A stretch of 64,000 nt of DNA, from positions 3,348,001 to 3,412,000 of the forward strand of contig NC_063012.1 of the NCBI RefSeq assembly GCF_020509005.1, written 5' to 3'. Shown piece after piece: positions 1-14,325 of the stretch. The position numbers and the translations under genes were made by a program. The notes beneath the pieces were generated by a model. The model was not told the origin of the DNA and did no database searches. It was given only the letters and a program-made list of their open reading frames with translations. Numbering within the stretch: position 1 is the first letter of the stretch; the number at the start of each line of letters is the position of its first letter. The stretch comes from Fulvia fulva. Lineage: Eukaryota; Ascomycota; Dothideomycetes; Mycosphaerellales; Mycosphaerellaceae.

Positions 1-2717
<2,717 letters not shown>

Positions 2718-3897
2718 CTATATCGTCGGTGCTGCTTCAACTTGGTCCGCCCATGATTGCTGTGCAGGACTGTCGAGGGTCGTCGCAAGGGGTTGCGTTG
2801 ATGTGGCTCCCGCTTTCGTGGCCTGAGGCAGCGAGGGAAAGTCTTCTGGTCGCGGAGCTTCGACATTGTTGTGTGCTCTGCCACCCCTGCCACCTCGAGC
2901 TCCTTGTCCCCGATCGCCGCCTCTGCGTTCTCGATAGATGTACTCCCGACCATCTGTGTAGTCTTCTTGGTCGCCAGCGAATGTGTCCTTCTTATCATAC
3001 CGACCACCTTGGCCAAAATCATCCTCTTTCTTCTCGGCATCCCATTCGCGACCTTCCATAGCTTTCAGCTTCCGCTGCCGGTTCTTTTCACGTTCACCCA
3101 TCATTTGCTGCCGGTCTTTGCGTTCTTCTTTCTTTCTCTGGTCCGTGATATGTTTCGCTTGCTGTTCCCTCTCCGCAAAGGAGGCCGCGTCCGCTTCCGC
3201 CCGTGCATGAGCCGCGGTCAACGATGCGTTCTTGATCGATATGCGCGCCATTTTCTCGGCCAGCTCCTCTTCAGTGAGCTTCGGCTTTCGTAGCCCCCCA
3301 GTCGCTCGACGATCACCACGAACAGAAGGAGTAGACTCATTCCGGGGCCCAGACGGTGCATTCTCTGGCGCCGGGGTCTGCGATTGTGCCTGTGATGTGA
3401 TGCGCTCGTTGAGTGCGTTGGTAGGCTCGGAGGGCCGGCCTGACGACTTTGCATGTCCACCACGATTCGTGCTCTCGCGATTATCAGAATGACCTCTGCC
3501 CTTTCCACGCCCTCGCCCTGTAGCTCGATTGCTTCGGCCTCCCCTCGAGACTATCGGTTGTGGGGTTTCGACTACTGGCTGAGGCGCCGGTGTAAAGTCG
3601 TCGCTGAAGAGGTCGTCATCAGAACGAATGCGCATAGACTCCTCCACGGGCTCTATATCATCGAACAAATCATCTTGTGCCGCACCAGTCTGCGAGAACA
3701 TATCGGCAGTCGCTACATCGGGAGGTGGGGCGCTCATGTCGGGTGCGAAAGTTGTAGCTGCAGCAGACAACGAGGATGACGATGCATCGGCAGGTATCTA
3801 CTCGATCTCAGTATACCTTCTGCATTGCTTAGTTCGCATGGCGATGGCTTACCTGTTCTGCTTCGGAAGGCGGACCTGCCCACCTAGACTGCTCCAT
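2718..3897 (-). CDS. RGG-rich conserved fungal protein with charged coiled-coil region, unknown function
   Basis: Two exons, 3853-3897 and 2718-3797, joined across a 55-nt intron (GTAAGC donor, AACTAAGC branch, TAG acceptor), give 374 residues. The start at 3897 was chosen because the long downstream open frame has no upstream ATG, while the small first exon (MEQSRWAGPPSEAEQ) joins in phase 0. The N-terminal third is Pro/Ser-rich with acidic DLFDD-type patches. RG and RGG clusters (ATGRGRGKGRG) and a highly charged helix with many Arg, Lys, Glu and Gln follow. The tail has more RGG repeats, an EDFPSLPQA motif and a final SWADQVE. These features suggest an RNA- or ribosome-associated protein, but I do not recognise a named family. 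Function is inference; the gene model itself is fairly secure. Confidence 0.75.
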
Positions 3898-4374
3898 GAT
3901 CCCAATCAATGCTCGTAAGCCGATACGAATAAGTGAATCTCGATATGAAAATGTGTTGAGATACCGGGCGATGATGTGGAAAGAGGAATACTGGGCTTAA
4001 CGGATGCATTGAGTAGCAGCGACGATTTGGGTCCTGGTAGATGGCGGGGAAATGCATCAATAGTTCTAATGTGAAGCAGCATCTACTACTCTGCGACTTT
4101 ACCGCAGGCCACTCGTAAAGACCACAGCATTGAAAAGAGCTGGGTGCCATACCGACATGATACGTGACATCTGCAGCATCGATAGGTAACTTCAAGGTCA
4201 TCGGTACAATTCGTGTCCCAAAATCACAGCCACAGCGACGCCACAGTTGTTTCAGGTTTCGTGAGCTTGTCGCCACTGTTTCGTCATGTCCTGAGCAGCG
4301 CGACATAAAGACCAGGACAATGTGTGCATGCCCGTGTTACTGCAGCCAACGCTTCTCGAGGCTACACATCAAAC
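3898..4374. promoter_or_regulatory. Divergent promoter region
   Basis: This 477-base interval separates the start of the minus-strand RGG-protein gene from the start of the plus-strand Ser-rich small gene, so it should carry both promoters. No specific element could be assigned. Confidence 0.5.
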
Positions 4375-4772
4375 ATGTCGTCGAACCAGAGCTTCTCCTC
4401 TTCAGCAAGCTACAGCTACTCAAGCTCCAGCTCCCGCTCGAACAACAATGGTCAAGCCACAGGCCAGGCCTCGATGCAGCAGACCTACACAGATCCTTCT
4501 GGCAATACGCACGTCAAGACATCGAACCAAGCCCTGGGACAGCCGGTAGTACAGGACAGCCGTAGCTACGATGCGCAAGGCCAGGAGCTCGCTGGTACCA
4601 CGAGCGGAGGCTCCTCCAGGATCACAGACGTCAGTGACTCGGAACAAGCCAAACGGGATGCAGAGTACGAGGAGAGGATGGAAGACGAGTAAGCATGAGT
4701 CCAAGACCGAGCAGGATCGTGTTGAGTTGACAAAATTCCCACAGATATGCAAAGCGTGAAGGTGGAGCGTAA
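4375..4772 (+). CDS. Small Ser-rich conserved fungal protein, unknown function
   Basis: Two exons, 4375-4688 and 4745-4772, encode 113 residues. Read without splicing the frame stops at the donor (GAGTAA). Removing the 56-nt intron (GTAAGC...CACAG) completes a Glu codon and adds a tail ending YAKREGGA. The first ~45 residues are almost all Ser, Asn, Gln and Tyr. A TDPSGNTHVKTSNQ segment and a charged C terminus (QAKRDAEYEERMEDEYAKRE) follow. The charged tail resembles a pattern in small fungal proteins of unknown role. The sequence shows no signal peptide or membrane segment. It runs convergently towards FMN1, with only 65 bases between the stop codons. Confidence 0.75.
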
Positions 4773-4837
4773 GATGGCCTGTGTCCTGAAAGGCTGCCGC
4801 CACGGACATTCAGAGTGTTTAGGGTATCATGTATTTA

Positions 4838-5831
4838 TTAGCTAGCAATCTCATCTTTGCCTTTGAAGTCCAGTAGATACGGATCATCGAGAAACTTCGC
4901 GTAGGCAAGCCGTGCCAGGCTTCGTCCAGCAACATTGATATCGGTCTTAATGTCGTCGACCAAGCTCTCTTTGCTGACATAGTCGTACTCCGGCCTGATG
5001 AATCCTAGGATAACCAGATTCATGTGGCTGTCATAGAAGTTGGTCTGGAATCCGTGCAAGATGTGCACTTCCACGCTCCGCACCGTATTCTTGTAAAAGG
5101 GGTTCCAGCCAATGGACATGACCATCGGGTATACCGCTCCGTGATGCTGTAGATCAATTGGGCCCTTGCCGCTGAGCACAGCGTTCAGCTCCTGGTGGAC
5201 CGCCGATGTCAGATGGCCGTAGTTTGACTGCCCGCCGGGTGGATTTTGAAGGATGGCCTGAGAAGGAGACAGGCCCGCCCAGCCGTAGTAGACTCCAGAC
5301 TCTACGTCTTCATGGCCACCGACAGATAGCCCGGAGATAGGTATGTTTGCGGTTGGGATACCGAGCTATTGGAACACAAAGGTCAGCAAGCGTGGCCTTG
5401 AGACACAAGCGCGTGCTCCAAACGTGCTGCTGCGATCAGCCGCGTGCGACTGGCATGCTGACGCTCTGGAATGACACAAGAAAAGCCTGGCTTCTGGACG
5501 TTTTCTCGTATGCGGACTTTGTGGCACCAACGTGACAAACATACCGCCCATCAAGCTCTAGCGGACTGGTGCATGATGACAGCGGCTATTTGCCTCAGAC
5601 GACCGTCAAAGCTGCGAACCTCCTTGTGCAGTTGTGCAAGACCTGCACGCGCCAATGTGTCATGCGCGGTCTTTTGGTATGCCGTGCGATCTGGGGAGGC
5701 AGAGCAACACTCACCTCTGAGCTTCCACGACCGAATCCTTTGATGACCTTGCCATTCAGCTTCAGCGGAAAGGGTGGTCGTGGTCCTTCCTCGGGTCCAG
5801 CGACCGTATCACGAGGTCCGTCTGGGCGCAT
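4838..5831 (-). CDS. FMN1: Riboflavin kinase
   Basis: The enzyme phosphorylates riboflavin with ATP to form FMN. Exons 5715-5831 and 4838-5365 join in phase 0 and give 214 residues, a normal length for eukaryotic riboflavin kinase. The join restores the signature [11 protein letters not shown] + [12 protein letters not shown], which contains the flavokinase PTAN motif. [31 protein letters not shown] and [10 protein letters not shown] follow, all typical of the flavokinase beta-barrel. The C terminus ends in a short charged tail. The intron between the exons is 349 nt, much longer than almost all others in the window. Its donor is GTGAGT and its acceptor AATAG. I see no conserved residue missing at the junction, so I treat it as a single intron. 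Confidence 0.93.
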
Positions 5832-6220
5832 TGATGTTATCGGTTGTACAAGACAGTTTGTTCACGTTGTGAAGCGAATAACAGCGCGATGAATGTCAAT
5901 TGCATGGCCATTGGCGGGCAAATGCGGGCGTCATCGGAGCCTGCCCCCCGCGCAGGCCCCACAGTAAACGTGATATCGTGCTTCGAACTTCATGTTGATA
6001 TGTTGATGGCATGTCATTAAGTATTGAGTCTGTTAGAACAATGCCAGCGCTCGCGCCAGCTCCAGCCGCGAATTAGTTTCAATCGTATCCTATCGTGGAA
6101 AGCAAGAGCGCGCAGTCCATCGAGCTACCCCAAACTCCCATCAACAGCGTTTCATGTCTATATGTTGTCCATCCAGCGGACAAGGTTCGATGCATTCGTA
6201 CAACTCCATCGAGGTCGTGA
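5832..6220. other. Intergenic: FMN1 upstream region and ERT1 3' flank
   Basis: This 389-base gap should contain the FMN1 promoter and the ERT1 3' untranslated region. It includes a short C/G-rich stretch near 5940-5960. I see no coding or RNA feature. Confidence 0.5.
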
Positions 6221-8445
6221 TCACATGCTATGGCCATGACGTGGGTAGCATATGATTGGTAAGAACTGTACCTTGTCAGTGACATGTAGACATCGACTCG
6301 AAGAAGGTGTTTGCTTACATTCATGACGAGGAGCATGGGAATGTCGAAGACATCACGCTTGACCGTCCAGCACATCTGACACTCAACGCGGCCGTCTCGC
6401 TCGCCCAGAGCATTCATGCCGGCTTCGCCTCTGATCAGGGGCTCGGACTTGATCTCGCCCGGATTCTTGATCCGCTTTCCGTCGTCCGTGAGGTGGTCGT
6501 TGGGACCCCATCCAGGATCCTCTTTCGTCCTGTACTTCAGAAGCGAGCATGTAGCGCCAATGATGGAATTGTGAGTTGCCCCAAATGCAAGATCTGAAAA
6601 ATCTTCATAGAACTGCACTGTGCTGTCTTCATCCATAAGTTCCGCCAGGAAGACAGACTGAGGTCTACCTGGGTCAAGGTCCACATTGGGCATCCTAGGT
6701 GTAGCAACCCCACGCGAGCTGGCTCCGGTCTGAGTTCCCGAGGACGTACCGCCAGTGTTGACGTTTAGATTCGGCTCTCTGCCTAGTATTACATCGCGAC
6801 GCCAGCCTGTGACGAGGCAGAACTCCTTCGACACGGCAGCGATCTCGCCAGTACGGCGACAGATAATAGTGGGCGTGCCGTAGTGGCTGATAAAGTCTTC
6901 GTATTCGCACAAAGTGCGTTGAAAACATTTCTCCATGAAGATGAGATCGTCCTGGTTCAGCCTCTGGTTACATGAAATGAATGAAGGCCGAATGTTTGCA
7001 AGTGCCTTGGCAATTCGTAAGACTTTGTTCTTCGGGTATCGCTTTTGCAAGAACGCAGTTAGTGCGTGGAAGCCCTGAGTGTATGAGTACGGAGCTTGTA
7101 CAGAAGTGTAGATTTCTGAGGTGTTACGTCGAGGTTTCTTCAGCTCCGCGTTGGGGTCGCCAGGAAATGCAGGAGGCTTGCGTTGAGCTTGAGACAAGCT
7201 CTGTCGCAGTAGATCAGACTGTTGATGCTGTTCCGGCTGTGCGAACTGCGTTTCTGGAGACAAGGTGCTAGACTGAAAGCGTAGAAAGTCTTGACTCTGC
7301 GAATGGGGACTTGCGGTAGTGATTGATGAACCTTGCTCTGCTATAGCATAGGCCTCCAAGCCATTGTTCTGGGGAGTCCACAAATTATTGCCGCTGTTGT
7401 GTCTAGATCCGGCGCCGGGTGCCTGCGACCACGAGGGGAATGCTTGGTTGTAATTGTAATTTGTGTTGGAGTCGTAGTTGGCAGAACCTTCGTATGACAC
7501 ACTACCCTGATTTGAGTGGCTGATTGAGTTCATCTGATCAACCTCCGGGGTGTTCACGGCTCCTGAGGAGATGTGGCCCAGCATGCCGAATTCGAGAGCA
7601 CCGTAGTGGTTGCCAAAGTTCAAGTCGGAAATGTTGAAGTTGAACAACGAAGGGTCGTTGGGGTCAAAGTAAGTCTCGAAAGACGGCCCTCCTGTTCCGA
7701 TCGATGGAGTGTGCTCCATCGCGTTTGCCATTTCCTGGGCAGGAGAGACCTGCTGACTCGACGTTGACTGGTACTGTGTTGGAGTGTCCACTGATTGAGT
7801 AGACGTGAAGTCGGCAACCATGCTGCTGTTGTCCATGATAGGTGGACCCATCTGGCCTTGCTGCTGCGATGGCGTGTACGGTGGGAAGCTGCCGGCTGAA
7901 GATTGTGGGTAGAACGTGCCGGGCTGTGAGACGGCCATGCCGTTAGGACCTATGGCGGAGGCGCCTGCGACAGTGGACAGGTTCTGGCTGCCGTTCATAG
8001 CATAATTCTGCGCATAGCCTGGCATGAGTGCTTCGGCGGGCGCATCGTGCAGGTACTTTGCTTTCTTGCGTACGCCATCGTGGCATTGATCCTGAAGACC
8101 GCGCTTGATGCATCTGTTGCAAGGTCTCTCGTCGCCTTCATCAATTAGCTATCAACGATCGACATAGGAATTGAGTTTGGGGCTTCAGCTGGCGGACCAC
8201 TTACCGCATGTGAGATGAGCTCTCTGGCATGCGAAACAGGCACGCCTCGCCTTCTTTCGCCGCGGCCGCGAAGGATCCTTCGCATTGCTTTTGGATGGCT
8301 GGGTGTTGCCATTGCTGGCTTGGGCGTTGGGCGACTTCTCCTCGGTGGAGGCGCGTTCAATCTTCTCTTCTGCCATGATGCCTGACTCGTCTTGCTCAGG
8401 GCCAGGTTCTGGAGAAGGAGACGCATCTTCGGCGTCGGGCGACAT
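6221..8445 (-). CDS. ERT1: Zn2Cys6 transcription activator of gluconeogenesis with PAS domain (ERT1/AcuK family)
   Basis: In Aspergillus, AcuK and its partner AcuM activate PEPCK and other gluconeogenic genes by binding CCG-N7-CCG. Exons 8205-8445, 6319-8135 and 6221-6265 give 700 residues. The Zn cluster spans the first intron: [11 protein letters not shown] + [18 protein letters not shown], six Cys in the expected spacing, followed by the basic [15 protein letters not shown] segment. A long Ser/Gln/Asn-rich middle follows. Next is a PAS domain ([39 protein letters not shown]). The family-typical end [21 protein letters not shown] reaches FLP only after splicing a 53-nt intron. The tail ends [15 protein letters not shown] likely target, PCK1, is in the same window at 41.4-43.9 kb. 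Confidence 0.9.
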
Positions 8446-8696
8446 ATTAACGTTTCCGCGGTTTGGCTACACCTCGCACGCAGCACCTGGAAGACCTGGC
8501 GCACAGGCCCGCTCTGCTCTCGTCTGCGACCCACGCCGTGTGCTGCTGTACGATGCCGCCTACGATGCGCCGGTCGTTGGCTCTCAATCAGGGCCAACCC
8601 GCGACTCTGGAATAGAACCACGAGCCTGCACGACAGGAATGCGTGACGCGGGCGACGGATCACGCGTGCTGCGAGCTGGTGCAGAGATTACGCTGT

Positions 8697-8739
8697 GCGA
8701 CTGCGACTGCGACTGCGACTGCGACTACTGCGACTGCGC
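8697..8739. repeat. Hexanucleotide tandem repeat (GACTGC)n
   Basis: Six to seven near-perfect copies of a GACTGC unit run through this stretch, interrupted once by CTACTGC. It lies about 250-300 bases upstream of the ERT1 start codon. Confidence 0.85.
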
Positions 8740-9526
8740 GCCGGCGTGCAAATAACCCACGCACCACACGCAGCGCAGGGCCGATGCTGGATGCTGGCAG
8801 ACACTCTGTGGTCGCGCCCAAGACAGCTCTTGCAGCGAAGGTCTGTATTTCCTCTCTCGCTAAAGCCGCCCAGATGCAGCCGAGTGTGTGCGACGTGACG
8901 TGCCAATGAGCAGCGGCAGCGCACGCGGCGGATCAGTCCGGCACGCTGGCAATGGCACGCTTGTGTTGTGACCAGTCGTAGGGGCGCATGCGATGGACGA
9001 GCATTGGGAGTCCCGAACGAGTGTTTCGTATGCATGTGGAACGTCGCTACGGCTCATAGTGTGGCAGCGTCCATGCTGGCGGGCCTGGGTCGCTGCACGT
9101 CTGGCACCAAGGGAGAGGCAGCGGCGGCACGCACAGCACCGCAGTCCATGCGGTCGCGGCGATCGATGGCGAAGGGTGGAAATGTATGGGCGGGCGGGTA
9201 GGTGGGTGGGTGGACGGCAGGAGGGTGGAGTCGACGGGGGCTGCGGCAGCACGTGGAACAGGCTCGTATTGGGGTATATTGGGGCGGCGGTTGTGTGCAC
9301 GTCAACAATAATGGTGGTGATGTGAGCTCTGTATGCTCTGTAGAGTGATGCTCTATACTGTGGCTGTCGCTATTCCACAGTGCGGTATGTACATGTAGTG
9401 CATGTAATTGTAGGTACGGGCAGTCTCGTCTCAGCGGCCAGTACTAGCTAGTGTCTCGCGTGCCCGCTCTCTGCGGAGAATGTAGAACTAGTGCCTGCGA
9501 GCTGAGACTGCACCTGGGCGCAACTC

Positions 9527-9567
9527 CACCAGCACCAGCACCAGCACCAGCACCATCACCAGCACCC
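9527..9567. repeat. CACCAG hexanucleotide tandem repeat
   Basis: About seven units of CACCAG with one CACCAT variant. It is non-coding in every supported model. Confidence 0.85.
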
Positions 9568-10563
9568 AAGCTCTGCTGATGACCTGCCACTTCCACTTCC
9601 ACATCCACGCTTCCCTCCCGTCCGCACCCTGTCGTCTCCCAACCTTAACTCTCCCCACACTTGCAAGTTGCGGCGCTCAACCTCAGCCTGAACCTGGACG
9701 GCAGCTGCTCGACGGCGCAGCGAGGTGGAGCGACGCGTTCACGCAAGACTGCAGCGCCTCCGAATCGGCTCGCCCGCAAGCTTCCTCCCGCCCATCTTCA
9801 TCTCCATCGCCGGCGACTGCATACGCTCCATGCACGCTATAGCATCTGTACCTACATCTACATCGAGCTGCCGCCCAGGAACCACATCACATCGCATCTA
9901 CAGGCACCACTCACCTTGGCACCCATCACCCGGTCCTTGTTTGCCACCTGCCATCTCCGCTACATTCAGCGCTGTGCAGTCCCCATGCCCCCATGCCTCA
10001 CTTGCGCCTGCCCGCCACGTTCTCGCCGTCCACAAGCCCGCTGTCACCGCTTTTCCGGGCCAGCAGCAACACGCGAGGCGCCGAGGCAAGGGAATATGGG
10101 GCGCGCGATCTGTATGGCCCTCGAGCGGCCTGCGCCCAGAGATCTCGTGCATGTCGCCATGCTTTGTGCAACCAAGCAGTGTCACGTGGAATCGACAGGG
10201 GCTGTGTGAGCAGAGTAATCTAGTCTAGTCCCGGCAGGCTCTGGCTCTCGGCCCTGCTGTCCTCCATGTTTGGCGCCCACCATGTTACAGCGGACGACTT
10301 GGACTTAGACTCGACCTGGCAGTCGCACTCTGCACTAATCACATTCTCGCAACATCCTTCGGCCTCGCGCTGCTGTTGCAGAACACGAGGCGCCTGCTTT
10401 CTGGGGCCACGACTTGTGTTCCTCTCTGTGGTCAAGAGGTACAACAGTGGGGCGCCTGGAATGCTGGGACGCTGAAAAGCCGTGCTACCCACCATGCCCA
10501 CTATTTCTGGCTGCTCCAGGTGCAATCGTGCCTTTTCGATGCACGTACAATTTCCTATTCGGG

Positions 10564-13500
10564 TCACCTTGCCTGTGCAAAGCGTGACTTGCCCCTTAGC
10601 CTTTTCCCGATTCTGAAGAACAAGATAGCTGGCGACTGCAATCAGCCACTGCCACGGCACCGCGACTCCTGACACTTACGGAAGGGCATCATCGCGAGCG
10701 CTATGAAGCTGCATATCGATCAGTCTCTTGCACACATCCCTTCAGCGATGACGGACGCAAGCAGTGAACTGGCCCACTGATAGCCCAGTTCTGATTGATC
10801 ATTCCAAATCAGTGACCGCTCTTTTACCAGCATGTTGACGTTGGCCCTCTCACTTACTGTTGTACCTATTCGGCACATTCGAATTAGTATCAGGCTATCA
10901 CGGACGGACCACCTCATGGCGTGCGACTTACATTTGGACTCCAAACAGTGGGAATGCTAGTGATCAATGTAAGGTACAATCTGCAGCTTATGGTGCATCC
11001 TGGACGACTCACCTGCAGCGAACGATGATCTCGCGAAGGAATTGGCAGCAAGCGCAGATGCCGCTGGTGTGTATCAGCATCCGCCCCAACGTCTCAGGGA
11101 TCTCCGAGCACTTACCATACAGTGGATACTAGAACCCATATGTTGTCAGCATCATCATGAGCTCGAAAGGGGTCGAGCTCCGACGTATCGACCCACCGCT
11201 TCGACCAAGACTGTGATTGTCAGTGCATATCCTGGATCTTCAGTCGCTTGGTCGAGCACATACACGTGAATATTCCACTAAAGCACCTACAACAAAGGCC
11301 GTGTCAGCCTCCTCAAGAAGCACGTGGCACCTGATTAGCGCTCAGCGCTGACAGAATACGCACCATATATTCCCAATGCCAAACAGGCTCGAAAATACGA
11401 TCGGCACTGTGTGGTACTTAGCTGCGGCACACGAGCGCTGCAAGGCCCAAATCGATTTCTCACCAATCCAATGTACCCGACGGTATGTCCTACTCGATAG
11501 TTAGATGTACTGCCGCGCGTCTGACAGCGCACGACGGAGAAACTACTTACGTCCAACCAAATCCTAGTAGATGCACGTGTTAGATGTGGCTGCCCTGGAG
11601 GAGTCTCGAGGATCAAGTCAAGTCCTCTTTCAACTTACCGAACAGGCTGACAGGTACTATCATCGCTCCGCTAGTACCACAAGTTAGCATTCCAAGTTGA
11701 TCGATCAGCATCTGCACTATAAGGCTCACACGATAGTGGGCGGAAGCCGGAACTCTGGCTTGGATTTTCCGCCATTCTTGTCGACGAGTCTCGTATCTTG
11801 CAGGTTATCAGATCGTGATTGGCAGTTGACCGCTGTCGACTTACAGTTTCGTCGCCACACAGGGTCACAGCTGACACCTGCCAGCATTCCGACCTGGGGT
11901 CATGTCAGTCAGATATCTGAAACCCCTTCCACGTGTCTGCACGTGCATACACGATGGAGGACTTACGAAAATTCCCAGGAAAGACAACCCTGTCTGCCCT
12001 GCTTGCTGTCAGGCACCGCATTCAGTATTACAAAGTCAATGCTTCTCTTACATTGGTTGAAGTCGTGATTCGATTGGAAAACGAGAGCGAAGGCCTGAAA
12101 TTAGCACAGCTCGATCGGCGCAGGTACGAGGCAACCTTACTCCAAAGAAGAGATACCTTGAGGACGAGTGATGTCAGCCTATGCTGTTGCCGCGTCGTTC
12201 CTCGAATCCGTCGACTTACAGGATTCCCAACAGTATGGCCGACAGAAGACACAGATTAAGCACCATCTGCTCGAAGAACAACAATTGGAAAGGTCTTATG
12301 CAGGACCATAGGATCGTCTTCGCAACGCTTTTCTTCATCATCTCGATCGGAGCTTTCCACTAAGTAGGAGTACGATCAGCGAGCTCACGAGAACAATGCT
12401 TGCAGCGCTCAAGGCGACTTACTCGATCGTCGCCCGTCTCTTCCCGTAGCTTGGCCGCTTTCCGTCGTAGCAAGACCGGCGCGTATGTCTTTCGAGGGGA
12501 GGCAGGTTAGCCTTGCGCACACTCCAGGAATCGAGTGTAAACCGACACTCGCGACTCGATACTTACTTCGGGCACGAAGGCAAAGATCAGCAACCACTGG
12601 AGACCAGCCCATATGACCTGTAACACCACTCAGCATGCGCTTCCAGGCCCTTGTGAAGACCAGACCATACCAGGACCCAGAAAGACCTAAGAATTTCTGT
12701 TAGCAATCATGAAAGTGACATGCATGAGAATTAATGTCCCACCATCGCCAGTCGGTAAACTGGTTGATGAAGCCTCCCATGACCGGACCAACCTCTGGTC
12801 CAACAAAAGGCGAAGCTGTATACAACATCATCGGTGCAGACAACTGGTGTTTATGGAACATATCTCCGACCGTGCCACCAGCTACGCTCAGGAAAGCACT
12901 ACCCGCAAGCCCATCCAGGAACCGAACGATCAACATGCAAGTGATGTTGTTTGCCAGCGCGCAAGGAATGAGCCAGATGAAGTACATCCCGAAGGCACAG
13001 AGGTATATGATGCGGCGGCCATAGAACTCGGATAAGGGACTTAGGACCATTGGTCCAAGACCCAGTCTGGTGGACAAGTATCAGCACTCGTTGCTGCCGA
13101 ACCTGGGACATGGCTATGAACACTTACCCGCACACGAAAGTGGTGAGACCTAGCGTGGCAACAACTCTGGAGACATGGAATTCTTCCTCTAGCTGCCTGT
13201 ACGTGCTCGTGTACAAGGCAGACGCACAAGTCACACAGAGTGAGCTTGCCGAGATGATGATGACAATCAGCCACTTCCTCGCCGTAGGTCGATTCTTCGG
13301 ATTATAAGGATCCGCATCGCCATCGAACGTTACTTCCCATTCTTTGCTTGCTTCTGCACCACTTCCATCCTCCTGCTTCGGATCGTGTTTCTCCTCATCC
13401 ACGCCATCGTTGAAGTGCGTATAACCGTCGGTATGGCTGCGATACGATCGAATAGATCTTGCCGAAGATCTGCTTCGAGAAGTCTGTGGTCGTGGTCGCA

Positions 13501-13657
13501 AAGCTCTGTCCTCCTTCTCCAGTCTCCTTGCCCGATCACTTGCAGTCTCATCTTCGACCTCTTCTTTCACTTCATCATCGCGCGTATGCCGTTCGGTCTC
13601 GACAGTATGCTTCCCAAGCTCGGAGTCAGCCCCGGACGAAGCTGCAGCAGAAGTCAT
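10564..13657 (-). CDS. Major facilitator superfamily drug:H+ antiporter (DHA1 type), 24 exons
   Basis: A plasma-membrane multidrug or polyamine-type exporter is predicted from family resemblance. The 24 exons are 13128-13657, 12743-13066, 12671-12686, 12567-12617, 12423-12488, 12220-12359, 12141-12156, 12052-12094, 11967-11998, 11845-11893, 11730-11796, 11639-11670, 11551-11563, 11464-11489, 11364-11406, 11264-11277, 11197-11210, 11116-11128, 11013-11063, 10932-10956, 10858-10865, 10757-10790, 10680-10708 and 10564-10628. They sum to 1701 nt, an uninterrupted 566-residue protein. A ~115-residue charged N terminus precedes NRPTARKWLIVIIISASSLC. Family motifs are LSPLSEFYGRR, LDGLAGSAFLSVAGGTVGDM, GPVMGGFINQFTDWRW, WQTGLSFLGIFVGM, EAYPLYAASALAANSFARS and a basic RIGKRLRGKSRFAQAR end. 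Every join restores these motifs. All introns are GT-AG and 46-86 nt long. Microexon borders could each be off by a few bases. Confidence 0.85.
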
Positions 13658-14325
13658 GACGAATAACCCTGTACCCCGCCAGATCTCAACTCAAAAAACA
13701 ACCAAATGCCATATCAACAACGAAGAAGCCAGGGAGCAGAGGGAAAGAAGACATGGATACTTATCACAAAGTCAATCAGGGCGGAGAACATTCACGCTAC
13801 TGTCATTGGCGTCTCGATTCCAAACCAAGAAGACGCGCCAAAGGACGTGCCTTGCGGCAGACACAGCAAAAACCCACACGCGAGATACGTCAGTCGTTGA
13901 GCCAGTGGGTCGAGCTGTACCTTAACTCCGCACCCATTGACCGTTAGTGTATAGATTGGGTGCTTGCCGCACGTACCGGTCGGCTGCCATGCAAGAGGCA
14001 ACACTGCACCATGAAAGCTTGGTATAGCTTGTGGGTTTGCTACGTTGGAAGGAATACTGACCTGGAAGCTCTAATTCATGCCGCGCGTGAGGCATGTCCA
14101 AGGATTGTCGACCTGGCCAAACATTACATCAGCGACCGGATGCCAATTCGACAATGATTTTGGTTGATACTCATGGCCATCCAGCTACTCGTCGAAAGCT
14201 ACGAAGATTGTAATGAAGCTTGTGTCAAGGAGGATGGAATGTCGCTGGCATTCATGCGATCCGCTCTCTGCTGCGCAGGCACGAGCAATGTTCTCAACTT
14301 GCAGTCGGTTGTGATGATTCGCCTA
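13658..14325. other. Intergenic: MFS transporter upstream region and URN1 3' flank
   Basis: This 668-base stretch should contain the promoter of the MFS gene. No RNA gene, repeat or conserved frame was recognised. Confidence 0.5.

Larger units (their letters stand above)
8446..10563. other. Long intergenic region upstream of ERT1 and downstream of the MFS transporter
   Basis: About 2.1 kb lie between the ERT1 start and the MFS stop. Open frames here are Ser/Pro/Arg-rich or cysteine-rich translations of low-complexity DNA and show no domain. The region holds two short tandem repeats (8697-8739 and 9527-9567) and G-rich stretches near 9195-9245. Part of it is probably a long ERT1 leader and promoter, as often seen for metabolic regulators, but no element can be proven. 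Confidence 0.5.

Noticed and set aside
10564..12742. Initial impression that the 3' part of the MFS gene is a pseudogene, because no long open frame exists
   Set aside because: Splicing 22 short introns with ordinary signals restores every conserved transporter motif and the family C terminus without any stop codon.
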